DNA of 64,000 nt from Bosea beijingensis. Lineage in GTDB: Bacteria; Pseudomonadota; Alphaproteobacteria; Rhizobiales; Beijerinckiaceae. The stretch lies in the NCBI RefSeq assembly GCF_030758975.1, contig NZ_CP132359.1:2576782-2640781 (forward strand), written 5' to 3'. Position numbers and translations under genes: made by a program. The notes under the pieces are model-generated. The model was not told the origin of the DNA and searched no databases. It was given only the letters and a program-made list of their open reading frames with translations. Positions 26,117 through 34,531 of the stretch are shown here, piece by piece. How positions within the stretch are numbered: the stretch's first letter is position 1; the number at the start of each line of letters is the position of its first letter.

Positions 26117-26205
26117 GTCATCCAGGGCTTGACCCGGGATCCATCGGAGGGCTCCGGAGCTCAACGATGGATCCCGGATCTCCACTTCGCTCCGTCCGGG
26201 ATGAC
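26117..26205. repeat. Intergenic inverted repeat, family B copy 2
   Basis: Begins GTCATCCAGGGCTTGACCC and ends GTCCGGGATGAC; close to the copy at 22369-22456, including the pair GGGATCCATCG/CGATGGATCCC. It lies between the divergent XRE-cupin gene and lepA. Confidence 0.85.
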
Positions 26206-26253
26206 GAAGTGATTCCAGGAAAAACGCCCCTGAGCGGTGCTCAACCGGGTCAA

Positions 26254-26271
26254 CCGCTTGGCGCCAAGCGG
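26254..26271. promoter_or_regulatory. 18-base perfect palindrome upstream of lepA
   Basis: CCGCTTGGCGCCAAGCGG reads the same on both strands and ends 21 bases before the lepA ATG. It may be a regulator site or a hairpin in the 5' leader. Confidence 0.45.
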
Positions 26272-26292
26272 CATCACTGCTATGGCGCGCGC

Positions 26293-28098
26293 ATGAGCAC
26301 CCGTTCCATCGACAATATCCGCAACTTCTCGATCGTTGCCCATATCGACCACGGCAAGTCGACGCTGGCCGACCGTCTGATCCAGCAGACCGGCACCGTC
26401 GCCGCCCGCGACATGAGCGACCAGATCCTCGACTCGATGGATATCGAGAAGGAGCGCGGCATCACCATCAAGGCGCAGACGGTGCGGCTCGACTACCGGG
26501 CCAAGGACGGCAAGGACTATGTCCTGAACCTGATGGACACCCCCGGCCATGTCGACTTCGCCTATGAGGTCTCGCGCTCGCTCGCGGCCTGCGAGGGTTC
26601 GCTCTTGGTCGTCGACGCCTCACAGGGCGTCGAGGCGCAGACGCTTGCCAACGTCTATCAGGCGCTCGACGCCAACCACGAGATCGTCACCGTCCTCAAC
26701 AAGATCGACCTTCCGGCCGCCGAGCCGGAGCGGATCAAGCAGCAGATCGAGGACGTGATCGGGCTCGATGCCTCCGAAGCCGTGCCGATCTCGGCCAAGA
26801 CCGGCCTCAATATCGAGGGCGTGCTGGAGGCGATCGTCGAGAAGCTGCCGGCCCCGATGGGCGATCCCGATGCGCCGCTCAAGTGCCTGCTGGTCGACTC
26901 ATGGTACGACGCCTATCTCGGCGTCGTCGTGCTGGTGCGCGTCATCGACGGTGTGCTTAAGAAGGGCATGACGATCCGGATGATGCGGGCCAATGCCTCC
27001 TATGGCGTCGATCGCGTCGGCGTGTTCAAGCCCAAGATGACTGAGGTCAAGCAACTCGGCCCCGGCGAGGTCGGCTTCTTCACCGCCTCGATCAAGGAGG
27101 TCGCGGATACGGCCGTCGGCGACACCATCACCGACGAGAAGAAGCCGATCGCGGAACCGCTGCCGGGCTTCAAACCGGTGCAGCCGGTGGTGTTCTGCGG
27201 CATCTTCCCGGTCGATGCCGCAGATTTCGAGGTGCTGCGCGCCGCGATGAGCCGGTTGCGCCTGAACGACGCCTCGTTCTCCTATGAAATGGAGACTTCG
27301 GCCGCGCTCGGCTTCGGCTTCCGCTGCGGCTTCCTCGGGCTGCTGCATCTGGAGATCATCCAGGAGCGGCTGGAGCGCGAGTTCAACCTCAACCTGATCT
27401 CGACCGCGCCTTCGGTGGTCTACCACCTCAAGCTGCGCGACGGCACGACGCTCGAACTGCACAACCCGGCCGATATGCCGGACGTGATGAAGATCGAATT
27501 CATCGAGGAGCCCTGGATCAAGGCGACGATCTTCACGCCGGACGAATATCTCGGCTCCGTCCTGAAGCTCTGCCAGGACCGCCGCGGCATCCAGACCGAC
27601 CTGTCCTATGTCGGCTCGCGCGCCAAGGTCGTCTACGACCTGCCACTGAACGAGGTGGTGTTCGACTTTTACGACCGGCTGAAGTCGATCTCGAAGGGCT
27701 ATGCCTCCTTCGACTACGCGATCACCGATTATCGCGAGGGCGACCTCGTGCGCATGTCGATCCTGGTCAATGCCGAGCCCGTCGATGCGCTCTCGATGCT
27801 GGTCCATCGCTCGCGCGCCGATGCCCGTGGCCGCGCCATGTGCGAGAAGCTCAAGGAACTGATCCCGCCGCATATGTTCCAGATCCCGGTCCAGGCCGCG
27901 ATCGGCGGCAAGATCATCGCCCGCGAGACCATCCGCGCGCTGCGCAAGGACGTCACCGCCAAGTGCTATGGCGGCGACGCGACCCGCAAGCGCAAGCTTC
28001 TGGAGAAGCAGAAGGAAGGCAAGAAGAAGATGCGGCAGTTCGGCAAGGTCGAAATCCCGCAGGAAGCCTTCATCGCCGCCCTCAAGATGGACGATTGA
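26293..28098 (+). CDS. lepA: Elongation factor 4 (LepA), ribosome-bound GTPase
   Basis: 601 residues, the family length. G1 motif [10 protein letters not shown] near residue 15, G3 DTPGHVDF near 80, G4 NKID near 135; then domain 2, two EF-G-like domains and the LepA-specific C-terminus rich in lysine ([17 protein letters not shown]). It can back-translocate ribosomes and helps 30S biogenesis and stress survival. The ATG at 26293 is where homology starts; the longer frame upstream runs through a repeat. Confidence 0.96.
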   Translation: MSTRSIDNIRNFSIVAHIDHGKSTLADRLIQQTGTVAARDMSDQILDSMDIEKERGITIKAQTVRLDYRAKDGKDYVLNLMDTPGHVDFAYEVSRSLAACEGSLLVVDASQGVEAQTLANVYQALDANHEIVTVLNKIDLPAAEPERIKQQIEDVIGLDASEAVPISAKTGLNIEGVLEAIVEKLPAPMGDPDAPLKCLLVDSWYDAYLGVVVLVRVIDGVLKKGMTIRMMRANASYGVDRVGVFKPKMTEVKQLGPGEVGFFTASIKEVADTAVGDTITDEKKPIAEPLPGFKPVQPVVFCGIFPVDAADFEVLRAAMSRLRLNDASFSYEMETSAALGFGFRCGFLGLLHLEIIQERLEREFNLNLISTAPSVVYHLKLRDGTTLELHNPADMPDVMKIEFIEEPWIKATIFTPDEYLGSVLKLCQDRRGIQTDLSYVGSRAKVVYDLPLNEVVFDFYDRLKSISKGYASFDYAITDYREGDLVRMSILVNAEPVDALSMLVHRSRADARGRAMCEKLKELIPPHMFQIPVQAAIGGKIIARETIRALRKDVTAKCYGGDATRKRKLLEKQKEGKKKMRQFGKVEIPQEAFIAALKMDD

Positions 28099-28134
28099 GC
28101 GGCGCAGCCGCGCGATTCTGAGTCACAACCCCTC

Positions 28135-28267
28135 TTGTCATTCCGGGGCTTCGCGAAGCGAAGAACCCGGAAGCCACGACTGGGTGAGCGGCTCGCAATG
28201 GCGCCTTGAATGTCTCACCCGGCCGTGGGTTCCGGGTTCGCGCCCATGGCGCGCCCCGGAATGACAA
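28135..28267. repeat. Intergenic inverted repeat, family A copy 3
   Basis: Opens TTGTCATTCCGGGGCTTCG and closes CCCCGGAATGACAA, like 878-1010 and 24780-24910. It lies between convergent lepA and the GIY-YIG gene, a place suited to two-way termination. Confidence 0.85.
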
Positions 28268-28291
28268 GGGTAGCGACCGCAAATTGAGTGC

Positions 28292-28627
28292 CTAGAGCGC
28301 CTCCGCACCGAGCTTCGCCTGCCAATGGGCGAGGCGCTCCTTCAGCACGCGGTCCAGCACATAGGCGATATCCTCGTCTTCCAGCCTTTCCAGCGCCTCG
28401 AAGCGGAAGGCCTCGGGGCCATGCGCGTTCCAGGCCGCCTGCAGCGAGCGCTGACGGTGGCTGCCATGGCGCAGCGTGAAGCGCAGCCGGTTCTCGATCG
28501 TCGAAAGATCGGGCGCCCGTCCGACCCATGTCAGGCCGGCCGCCTCGCAATGGAAGGCGAAGATGCCCGTTACCGTTTTCCGTTCCTTATAGGCGGCGGT
28601 CGCCGCCTTCCTGTCCGCGATCTGCAT
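28292..28627 (-). CDS. GIY-YIG nuclease superfamily protein
   Basis: 111 residues, about the size of one GIY-YIG domain. The first motif is degenerate (GIFAFHC in place of GIY, then TWVGRAP in place of YIG), the conserved arginine sits in ENRLRFTLRHGSHRQ, and a glutamate in FRFEALER. Catalytic ability is therefore uncertain. The ATG at 28627 begins the conserved part. It diverges from the CsbD gene with 160 bases between. Confidence 0.7.
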   Translation of the reverse strand: MQIADRKAATAAYKERKTVTGIFAFHCEAAGLTWVGRAPDLSTIENRLRFTLRHGSHRQRSLQAAWNAHGPEAFRFEALERLEDEDIAYVLDRVLKERLAHWQAKLGAEAL

Positions 28628-28664
28628 CGGTGCTGTCCATCTGTTCGATGGCTGCTCCAATAAG

Positions 28665-28700
28665 ACCCGGATTTTAATAAGGCAAGATTTATATCCGGGT
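28665..28700. promoter_or_regulatory. Inverted repeat in the AT-rich divergent region
   Basis: ACCCGGAT (28665-28672) and ATCCGGGT (28693-28700), perfect 8-base arms with a 20-base AT-rich middle, between the GIY-YIG and CsbD starts. It could be an operator or hairpin. Confidence 0.35.
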
Positions 28701-28726
28701 AATTTTTGAAGGGCCGCATTTCCGGA

Positions 28727-28751
28727 TGAACAATCGTGGTGCCGGCGCGTT
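28727..28751 (+). promoter_or_regulatory. EcfG-type (general stress) promoter of the CsbD gene
   Basis: TGAAC, 16-base spacer, CGTT: one mismatch to the alphaproteobacterial EcfG consensus GGAAC-N16/17-CGTT. It lies 36 bases before the ATG of a CsbD-family gene, and CsbD genes are typical members of that regulon. Confidence 0.6.
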
Positions 28752-28787
28752 GTTTTAGGGAATCCACACTCGCATGAGGAGGTCCCG

Positions 28788-28994
28788 ATGGACTGGAACC
28801 GCGTCGAAGGAAACTGGAAACAGCTCAAGGGCAAGGTGAAGGAGCAGTGGGGCAAGCTGACCGATGACGATCTCGACGTCATCGCCGGCAAGCGCGATCA
28901 GCTCGAAGGCAAGATTCAGGAGCGCTATGGCCTCGCCAAGGATAAGGCGACCAGCGATGTCGACGCCTGGTACGGCCGCCAGACCTGGCAGTGA
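28788..28994 (+). CDS. CsbD-family stress-response protein
   Basis: 68 residues, MDWNRVEGNWKQLKGKVKEQ, very hydrophilic and rich in lysine and glutamate, predicted as a helical bundle of the CsbD type. Known members are induced by general stress; exact function unknown. AGGAGG precedes the ATG at good distance. Single gene behind an EcfG-like promoter and followed by a stable hairpin. Confidence 0.92.
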   Translation: MDWNRVEGNWKQLKGKVKEQWGKLTDDDLDVIAGKRDQLEGKIQERYGLAKDKATSDVDAWYGRQTWQ

Positions 28995-29025
28995 CCAGCC
29001 CGTCAATCGGCGGAGATGAAACAGG

Positions 29026-29051
29026 GAGCCCCGGCGTTCGCGCTGGGGCTC
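29026..29051 (+). terminator. Hairpin with TTCG tetraloop after the CsbD gene
   Basis: GAGCCCCGGCG and CGCTGGGGCTC pair (one G-T wobble) around the extra-stable TTCG loop, 32 bases after the CsbD stop. Only a short T-poor stretch follows, so termination strength is uncertain. Confidence 0.5.
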
Positions 29052-29122
29052 TTCGACGTTTGGGCGCCTTGATCGCTGGCGGCAACCGGCCGAGACTTGG
29101 GCGGTTCGAAGCGGGATGCCTG

Positions 29123-29869
29123 ATGTTCGAGGATCTTTCGGGGAAGAGCGCTCTGGTGACGGGAGCCTCTGGCGGGCTGGGGTTGCATTTCGCCAAGCTC
29201 CTCGCGCGCCATGGCGCCGAGGTCACGCTCGCAGCCCGCCGGCAATCTGCATTGGATCAGGCCGGCGCAGAGATCGCCGCAGCCGGCGGTAACGCAAAGC
29301 ATCTGGTGTTGGACGTGGCTGACGCCGCCTCGATCGCGAAAGCTCTTGCCGGACGGCATTTCGACATCCTGATCAACAATGCCGGTGTCAGCGGCGCCGG
29401 GCCGGCCGCCGATCTTTCCGAAGCGGATTGGGATGCGGTGCTCGACACCAATCTCAAGGGCGTCTTCCTCGTCGCCCAGGCCGTAGCGCGCGGCATGCGC
29501 GAAGCCGGCCGAGGCGGAAGCATCGTCAACATCGCCTCGATCCTCGGCCATCGCGTCGCCGGTGGCGTCAGCGCCTATGCGGCCTCGAAGGCGGGCGTGA
29601 TCCAGTTGACCAAGGCGCTCGCGCTCGAATGGGCGCGAGACCGCCTCCGCGTCAACGCGCTCTGCCCCGGCTATATCGAGACCGACATCAACCGCGATTT
29701 CTTCGCGACCGAAGCCGGCTTGAACCTGATCAGGCGCATCCCGCAGCGAAGGCTCGGCCAACCGGAGGAACTGGACGGCGCCTTGCTGCTGCTTGCATCG
29801 AGCGCCGGCAGCTACATCACCGGCTCCACCATCGAGGTCGATGGCGGCCACCTCGTTTCGTCCTTGTGA
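29123..29869 (+). CDS. Short-chain dehydrogenase/reductase
   Basis: 248 residues, classical SDR. NAD(P) motif TGASGGLG near residue 14, NNAG near 88, catalytic serine in IASILG, and YAASK near 156. The C-terminal GSTIEVDGGH is typical. It starts an operon with an acyl-CoA dehydrogenase and a phosphotransferase, pointing to oxidation of an acyl-CoA or alcohol intermediate. Substrate unknown. Confidence 0.9.
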   Translation: MFEDLSGKSALVTGASGGLGLHFAKLLARHGAEVTLAARRQSALDQAGAEIAAAGGNAKHLVLDVADAASIAKALAGRHFDILINNAGVSGAGPAADLSEADWDAVLDTNLKGVFLVAQAVARGMREAGRGGSIVNIASILGHRVAGGVSAYAASKAGVIQLTKALALEWARDRLRVNALCPGYIETDINRDFFATEAGLNLIRRIPQRRLGQPEELDGALLLLASSAGSYITGSTIEVDGGHLVSSL

Positions 29870-29877
29870 GCACGCCC

Positions 29878-31095
29878 ATGGATTTCGAGATTTCCCCCCG
29901 CATCGAGGATTATCGCGAGCGGATCGCCGTCTTCGTCGAACGCGAGATCCTGCCGCTCGAAGCGGACCGGGCCTCTTACGACGCTCACGGCAATATCGCG
30001 CTGCCCCTGCTCGATACCGTCAGGGCCAAGGCGCGTGCCGCGGGGCTCTGGTGCCTGCAGCTCAAGCCGGAGACAGGCGGCGTTGGCCTCGGCAAGATGG
30101 GCATGGCGGTTTGCTACGAGGAGATGAACCGCTCGATCTTCGGGCCGGTCGTCTTCAACTCGGCCGCGCCTGACGACGGCAACATGATGGTGCTGGAGGC
30201 GCTCGGCACGCCCGAGCAGAAGGAGCGCTGGCTGAAGCCGATCGTCGAAGGCAGGGTCCGCTCCGCCTTCGCCATGACCGAGCCGCATCCGGGCGGCGGT
30301 TCCGATCCCTCGATGATCCAGACCAGGGCCGAGCGTCGCGGCGACACGTATGTCGTCAGCGGCCGCAAATGGTTCATCACTGGTGCGGAGGAGGCGAAGC
30401 ACTTCATCCTGGTCGCCCGCACCTCGGACGATCCGCGCAACGGCCTCACCGCCTTCCTCTTCCATGCCGACCAGCCGGGCTGGCGCATCCTCCGCCGCAT
30501 CGAGATCATGGGGCCGGAGGAGCATGGCGGCCATTGCGAGATCGAGTTCGACGGCTTGGAAATCCCCGTCGAGAACGTGCTGGCAGGCGAAGGCAAGGGC
30601 ATGAAGGTGACGCAGGTCCGTCTCGGGCCGGCGCGTCTGACCCATTGCATGCGCTGGCTTGGTCTCTCGAAGCGCTGCATCGAGATCGCACAGGCCTATG
30701 CCGCCGAGCGCTACGGCTTCGGCCAGCGCCTCGCCGATCGCGAGAGCATCCAGCTCAAGCTCGGTGACCTCGCCATGCGCATCGAGATCGGCCGCCTCTT
30801 GGTGATGAAGGCGGCCTGGGAGCTCGATCGCGGTGGCTTCGCCCGCAAGGAAGTCTCGATGGCCAAGGTCCAGGTCGCCAATGTCCTGCACGATGCTGCC
30901 GACGTCGCGATCCAGGTCAATGGCGCGCGCGGCTATTCCAAGGACACCGTGCTCGAATGGATCTATCGCTATGCCCGGCAGGCGCGATTGGTCGACGGCG
31001 CCGACGAGGTCCACAAGATGGTGCTGAACCGCTTCCTGACGCAGGAGGGCCGGGATTTCTGGCACTGGCCCGTGGCCGGGCAAGCGCAGGGCTGA
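29878..31095 (+). CDS. Acyl-CoA dehydrogenase family protein
   Basis: 405 residues, FAD-dependent alpha,beta-dehydrogenation of an acyl-CoA. FAD/substrate motifs: FAMTEPHPGGGSDPS near residue 135, WFITGAEEAKHFI near 165, and RYGFGQRLADRESIQ near 285; the C-terminal GARGYSKDTVLEWIYR matches ACAD10/11-like members. ATG at 29878 is preferred; a GTG four codons earlier overlaps the SDR stop. The downstream phosphotransferase is the bacterial counterpart of the kinase half of ACAD10/11. Confidence 0.92.
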   Translation: MDFEISPRIEDYRERIAVFVEREILPLEADRASYDAHGNIALPLLDTVRAKARAAGLWCLQLKPETGGVGLGKMGMAVCYEEMNRSIFGPVVFNSAAPDDGNMMVLEALGTPEQKERWLKPIVEGRVRSAFAMTEPHPGGGSDPSMIQTRAERRGDTYVVSGRKWFITGAEEAKHFILVARTSDDPRNGLTAFLFHADQPGWRILRRIEIMGPEEHGGHCEIEFDGLEIPVENVLAGEGKGMKVTQVRLGPARLTHCMRWLGLSKRCIEIAQAYAAERYGFGQRLADRESIQLKLGDLAMRIEIGRLLVMKAAWELDRGGFARKEVSMAKVQVANVLHDAADVAIQVNGARGYSKDTVLEWIYRYARQARLVDGADEVHKMVLNRFLTQEGRDFWHWPVAGQAQG

Positions 31096-31099
31096 GGCG

Positions 31100-32137
31100 A
31101 TGGCAGCGCCCGCGCTCGCCGCTATCGATTTCGATCCGGCCGCCCTGACAAACCTTCTGCGTGCGCAGTTCGGCACCGGCGAACTCGTGCTCGAACGCAT
31201 CGGCGGCGGCCAGTCCAACCCGACCTATTTCGTCGATTGGGGAGCGCGCCGCCTCGTCCTGCGCAAGCAGCCCAGCGGTCCGATCCTGCGCGGCGCCCAT
31301 GCGATCGACCGCGAGTTTCGGGTGCTTGAGGCATTGTCACAGACGAATGTGCCGGTGCCGCGCGCGGTGCTCTTTCACGCCGATCCCGAGCCACTCGGCA
31401 CGCCCTTCTACCTGATGGAGCGATTGGAGGGCCGCGTCTTCCACGATTGCGCCTTGCCGGGCCTGGAGCCGGCCGAGCGGCGAGGCCTCTATCTCGGCAT
31501 GGCCGAGGCGCTGGCGAAGCTCCATGCGGTGCGGCCTGATGAGGTCGGCCTCGGCGATTTCGGCCGGCCGGGCAATTATTTCGAGCGCCAGATCGCGCGC
31601 TGGACCAGGCAGCTCCGGGAATCGTCCGGCGAACCGATCCCGGATCTGGACGCCGTTGCCGGCTGGCTGCCGGCGCATCTGCCTGCGGACGACGGCCATG
31701 TCTCGATCGCCCATGGCGATTTCCGGCTCGGCAACCTGCTGTTCCATCCCGAAAAGCCCGAGGTGATCGGCATTCTCGACTGGGAATTGTCGACGCTCGG
31801 CCATCCGCTCGCCGATCTCGGCTATTGCGCCATGCCCTGGCATACGGCGCCGGACGAATATGGCGGCATCCTCGGGCTCGACCGTGCCGCGCTGGGTATC
31901 CCGACCGAGGCCGAGTTCCTCGCGCATTACCATGTCCATGCCGTGCCGACGGCGCCGCTCCTGCGCTTCCATCGCGTCTTCGCGCTGTTTCGCTTCGCGG
32001 TGATCTTCGTCGGCATCGCCGACCGGGTTCGCTCAGGGACGGCTGCCGCGGCCAATGCGGCCGAGGTCGCGCCCCTGGCTCGGCGCTTCGCCTTACGGGC
32101 GCGTGAGGCGATGGAGGGGCCTGATCGCCTCGGTTGA
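31100..32137 (+). CDS. Aminoglycoside-phosphotransferase-like kinase (ACAD10/11 kinase type)
   Basis: 345 residues, APH/choline-kinase fold. ATP-binding region near RLVLRKQPSGPIL; catalytic HGDFRLGNLLF near residue 207 and the metal-binding LDWELSTLGHPLADLGY near 228. It follows the acyl-CoA dehydrogenase by 4 bases. In ACAD10/11 systems, fused kinase and dehydrogenase domains remove a 4-hydroxy group from acyl-CoA through a phospho intermediate; a similar joint job is a fair inference here. Confidence 0.88.
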   Translation: MAAPALAAIDFDPAALTNLLRAQFGTGELVLERIGGGQSNPTYFVDWGARRLVLRKQPSGPILRGAHAIDREFRVLEALSQTNVPVPRAVLFHADPEPLGTPFYLMERLEGRVFHDCALPGLEPAERRGLYLGMAEALAKLHAVRPDEVGLGDFGRPGNYFERQIARWTRQLRESSGEPIPDLDAVAGWLPAHLPADDGHVSIAHGDFRLGNLLFHPEKPEVIGILDWELSTLGHPLADLGYCAMPWHTAPDEYGGILGLDRAALGIPTEAEFLAHYHVHAVPTAPLLRFHRVFALFRFAVIFVGIADRVRSGTAAAANAAEVAPLARRFALRAREAMEGPDRLG

Positions 32138-32216
32138 ATGCAAGACGACGACAGGATTCGCGATAGCAGTGACTTCGCTGCTCGATATTACTCTCAATGA
32201 ATTCTAGAATAGACAT

Positions 32217-32231
32217 AATTTAGATCGATTC
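32217..32231. promoter_or_regulatory. Candidate iron-island regulatory motif, copy 1
   Basis: AATTTAGATCGATTC in the AT-rich 175-base gap before the siderophore binding-protein gene. It matches 13 of 15 bases with AATTTAAATAGATTC at 43399-43413 at the other end of the island. A perfect 10-base palindrome ATTCTAGAAT lies just upstream (32201-32210). No known box is matched well enough to name the regulator. The rest of the gap shows no gene. Confidence 0.35.
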
Positions 32232-32312
32232 AAAACAAGCAGAATTGCTTTGCCGTCCCAAGACGGGCTGTGTTAGCGCGAGGGCATCTTCCCCCGGCAG
32301 GATGCTCTTCCG

Positions 32313-33449
32313 ATGCCCGCTCCCCTTTGGCTTGCCCGTCTGTCTTCCGCTGTCCTGTTCGGCGCGTCCGTGCTGTTTGCAGGCGCTGCCTCCGCCGAGA
32401 CGATCGAGGTCACCGATCTCGCCGGCCGTGTCGTCAACGTCACGCGCGATCCCCAGAAGATCGTGCTCAGCGAGGGCCGCCAGCTCTATACGCTGGCGAT
32501 GCTGGATCGCGAGGACCCGTTCAAGCGCGTCGTCGGCTGGGGCAACGATCTGATCGAGAACGATCCGGGCGCCTGGCAGAAATACCTCGCCAAGTTCCCG
32601 AAGGCCAAGGATGTCGCGAACATGGGCAACCCCTATGCCGCCGATGTCAGCATGGAGAAGATCGCCTCGCTCGGCACCGAGGTCTACATCCTCGACCTCT
32701 CCAACTACTTCAAGGCGCAGGAGACGGGCCTGCTCGCCAAGCTCGAGAAGGCTGGCATCACCACCGTCTTCGTCGATTTCCGCCAGGACCCGACCCAGAA
32801 CGTGCTGCCGAGCGTGCAGCTTCTCGGCCGCATTCTCGGCCGGGAGAAGGAAGCTAACGCCTTCGCCGACTATTACATGCGCCAGACCCGCAGCATCTAT
32901 GCCCGCGTCGGCGCGATCCCCGACAAGCAGAAGCCGATGGTCTTCGTCGAGCGCGCCGCCGGCCTGCTGCCCTGCTGCGCCACCTTCGGCCCGTTCAATT
33001 TCGGCCGCTTCATCGAGGAATCCGGTGGACGCAACTGGGGCAGCCAGTTCTTCACCGCCTTCCAGGCGCAGGCCGCGCAGGAGAAGGTGCTCGCCGACAA
33101 CCCGGATATCTATTTCCTCACCGGTGCCAACTGGTACGGCAGCAATCCCGGCAGCAACGCGGTTGCCCTCGGCTATGACGCGACGCCGGAGCAGGTTCAG
33201 AAGCAATTGGTGGCGCTGATGAACCGGCCCGGCTTCCAGCAGCTCAAGGCCGTGCAGGGCAAGAAGGTCATGGCCTTCTACCATCAGTTCTACGACATGC
33301 CTTATTACTTCATCGCCGAGCTCGCCATGGCGAAGGAGTTCTATCCGGACCGCTTCAAGGACGTCGATCCGGAGGCGGTCTTCAAGGAATTCCACGAGAA
33401 ATTCCTGCCGATCCCCTATTCCGGCGTGTTCTGGGCCAAGCTCCAGTGA
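32313..33449 (+). CDS. Iron-siderophore ABC transporter, periplasmic binding protein 1
   Basis: 378 residues with signal peptide (cleavage near SASAE, residue 29). FecB/FepB-type fold: GRVVNVTRDPQKIVL at the start of the mature protein, then paired lobes. A vicinal cysteine pair is at Cys221-Cys222 (LLPCCATFGP), shared with the second binding protein of the island. It is followed by FecCD permease and ATPase genes, so it should deliver a ferric siderophore (or related chelate) to them. The exact ligand is unknown. Confidence 0.88.
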   Translation: MPAPLWLARLSSAVLFGASVLFAGAASAETIEVTDLAGRVVNVTRDPQKIVLSEGRQLYTLAMLDREDPFKRVVGWGNDLIENDPGAWQKYLAKFPKAKDVANMGNPYAADVSMEKIASLGTEVYILDLSNYFKAQETGLLAKLEKAGITTVFVDFRQDPTQNVLPSVQLLGRILGREKEANAFADYYMRQTRSIYARVGAIPDKQKPMVFVERAAGLLPCCATFGPFNFGRFIEESGGRNWGSQFFTAFQAQAAQEKVLADNPDIYFLTGANWYGSNPGSNAVALGYDATPEQVQKQLVALMNRPGFQQLKAVQGKKVMAFYHQFYDMPYYFIAELAMAKEFYPDRFKDVDPEAVFKEFHEKFLPIPYSGVFWAKLQ

Positions 33450-33466
33450 AGGCGGCCTGAGCGACG

Positions 33467-34528
33467 ATGGCCGCGACCCTGCCCATGACGGCAACAGCCA
33501 CCGGGGACTATCGCCGGCGCAACGCGCGCCGGCTGAAGCTCGTCCTCCTCGGCGTCGTCGCACTCGCCGTCGCGCTGGCGCTCGACGTTTCGATCGGCCC
33601 CGGCAACCTGCCGCTCGGCGACGTCCTGCGCACCCTGGTCGATCCTCAATCGGCCACGCCCCGCCTTTCCGTCATCGTCTGGGATCTGCGCCTGCCGATC
33701 GCGCTGATGGCGATGGCGGTCGGCGCCATGCTGGGGCTCAGCGGCGCCGGCATGCAGACCATTCTCGCCAATCCCTTGGCCGATCCTTTCACGCTCGGCG
33801 TCTCCGCCGCCGCGACGGTCGGTGCCTCCGTGGCGATCGTCTTCGGCTGGAGCGTCATCCCCGGCGCCGGCCCCTATATCGTGACGGCCAATGCCTTCGT
33901 CTTCGCGCTGGCGGCCTCGCTGGTTTTGTTCTTCATGACCAAGCTGCGCGGCGTCAGTGCCGAGACCATGATTCTGGTCGGCATCGCCCTGCTCTTCACC
34001 TGCAACGCCGTTACCGCCCTGCTGCAATACCGCTCCAACGAGGTGCAGCTCACCCAGATCGTGTTCTGGACGCTGGGCAGCCTCGCCCGCGCGAGCTGGG
34101 AGAAGGTCGGCGTCGCCGCGCTCCTGATCGCGCTTGCCCTGCCGTTCTTCCTGATGCGCGGCTGGGCGCTGACGGCGCTCCGCCTCGGCGACGAGCGTGC
34201 CGAGAGCCTCGGCGTCCGCGTCGACCGCCTGCGGCTGGAAATCCTGGTCGCGACCTCGCTGCTCGCCGCCGTCTCGGTCTCCTTCGTCGGCGGCATCGGC
34301 TTCATCGGCCTCGTCGGCCCGCATATCGCGCGGCTGCTGGTCGGCGAGGACCAGCGCTTCTTCCTGCCGACCGCGACGATCGCCAGCGCCGTGCTGCTTT
34401 CGCTCGCCTCGACCGTCTCGAAGGTCATCACGCCGGGCGTGATCTATCCGATCGGCATCATCACGGCGCTGATCGGCGTGCCCTTCTTCATCAGCCTGGT
34501 GATGTCGATCCGCGGACGGGGAGTCTGA
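33467..34528 (+). CDS. FecCD-family iron-siderophore ABC permease
   Basis: 353 residues, about ten membrane segments. Typical FecCD stretches: SGAGMQTILANPLADPFTLG near residue 92 and FVGGIGFIGLVGPHIARLL near 280. One permease gene is present, so the channel is presumably a homodimer. It lies between the binding protein and the ATPase with short gaps (17 and 3 bases). Confidence 0.93.
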   Translation: MAATLPMTATATGDYRRRNARRLKLVLLGVVALAVALALDVSIGPGNLPLGDVLRTLVDPQSATPRLSVIVWDLRLPIALMAMAVGAMLGLSGAGMQTILANPLADPFTLGVSAAATVGASVAIVFGWSVIPGAGPYIVTANAFVFALAASLVLFFMTKLRGVSAETMILVGIALLFTCNAVTALLQYRSNEVQLTQIVFWTLGSLARASWEKVGVAALLIALALPFFLMRGWALTALRLGDERAESLGVRVDRLRLEILVATSLLAAVSVSFVGGIGFIGLVGPHIARLLVGEDQRFFLPTATIASAVLLSLASTVSKVITPGVIYPIGIITALIGVPFFISLVMSIRGRGV

Positions 34529-34531
34529 GCG

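Noticed and set aside
32201..32210. ATTCTAGAAT palindrome as an Irr (ICE) box
   Set aside because: The half-sites are in the reverse order from the Irr consensus as I know it, and the element is too short; kept only as context for the candidate motif nearby.
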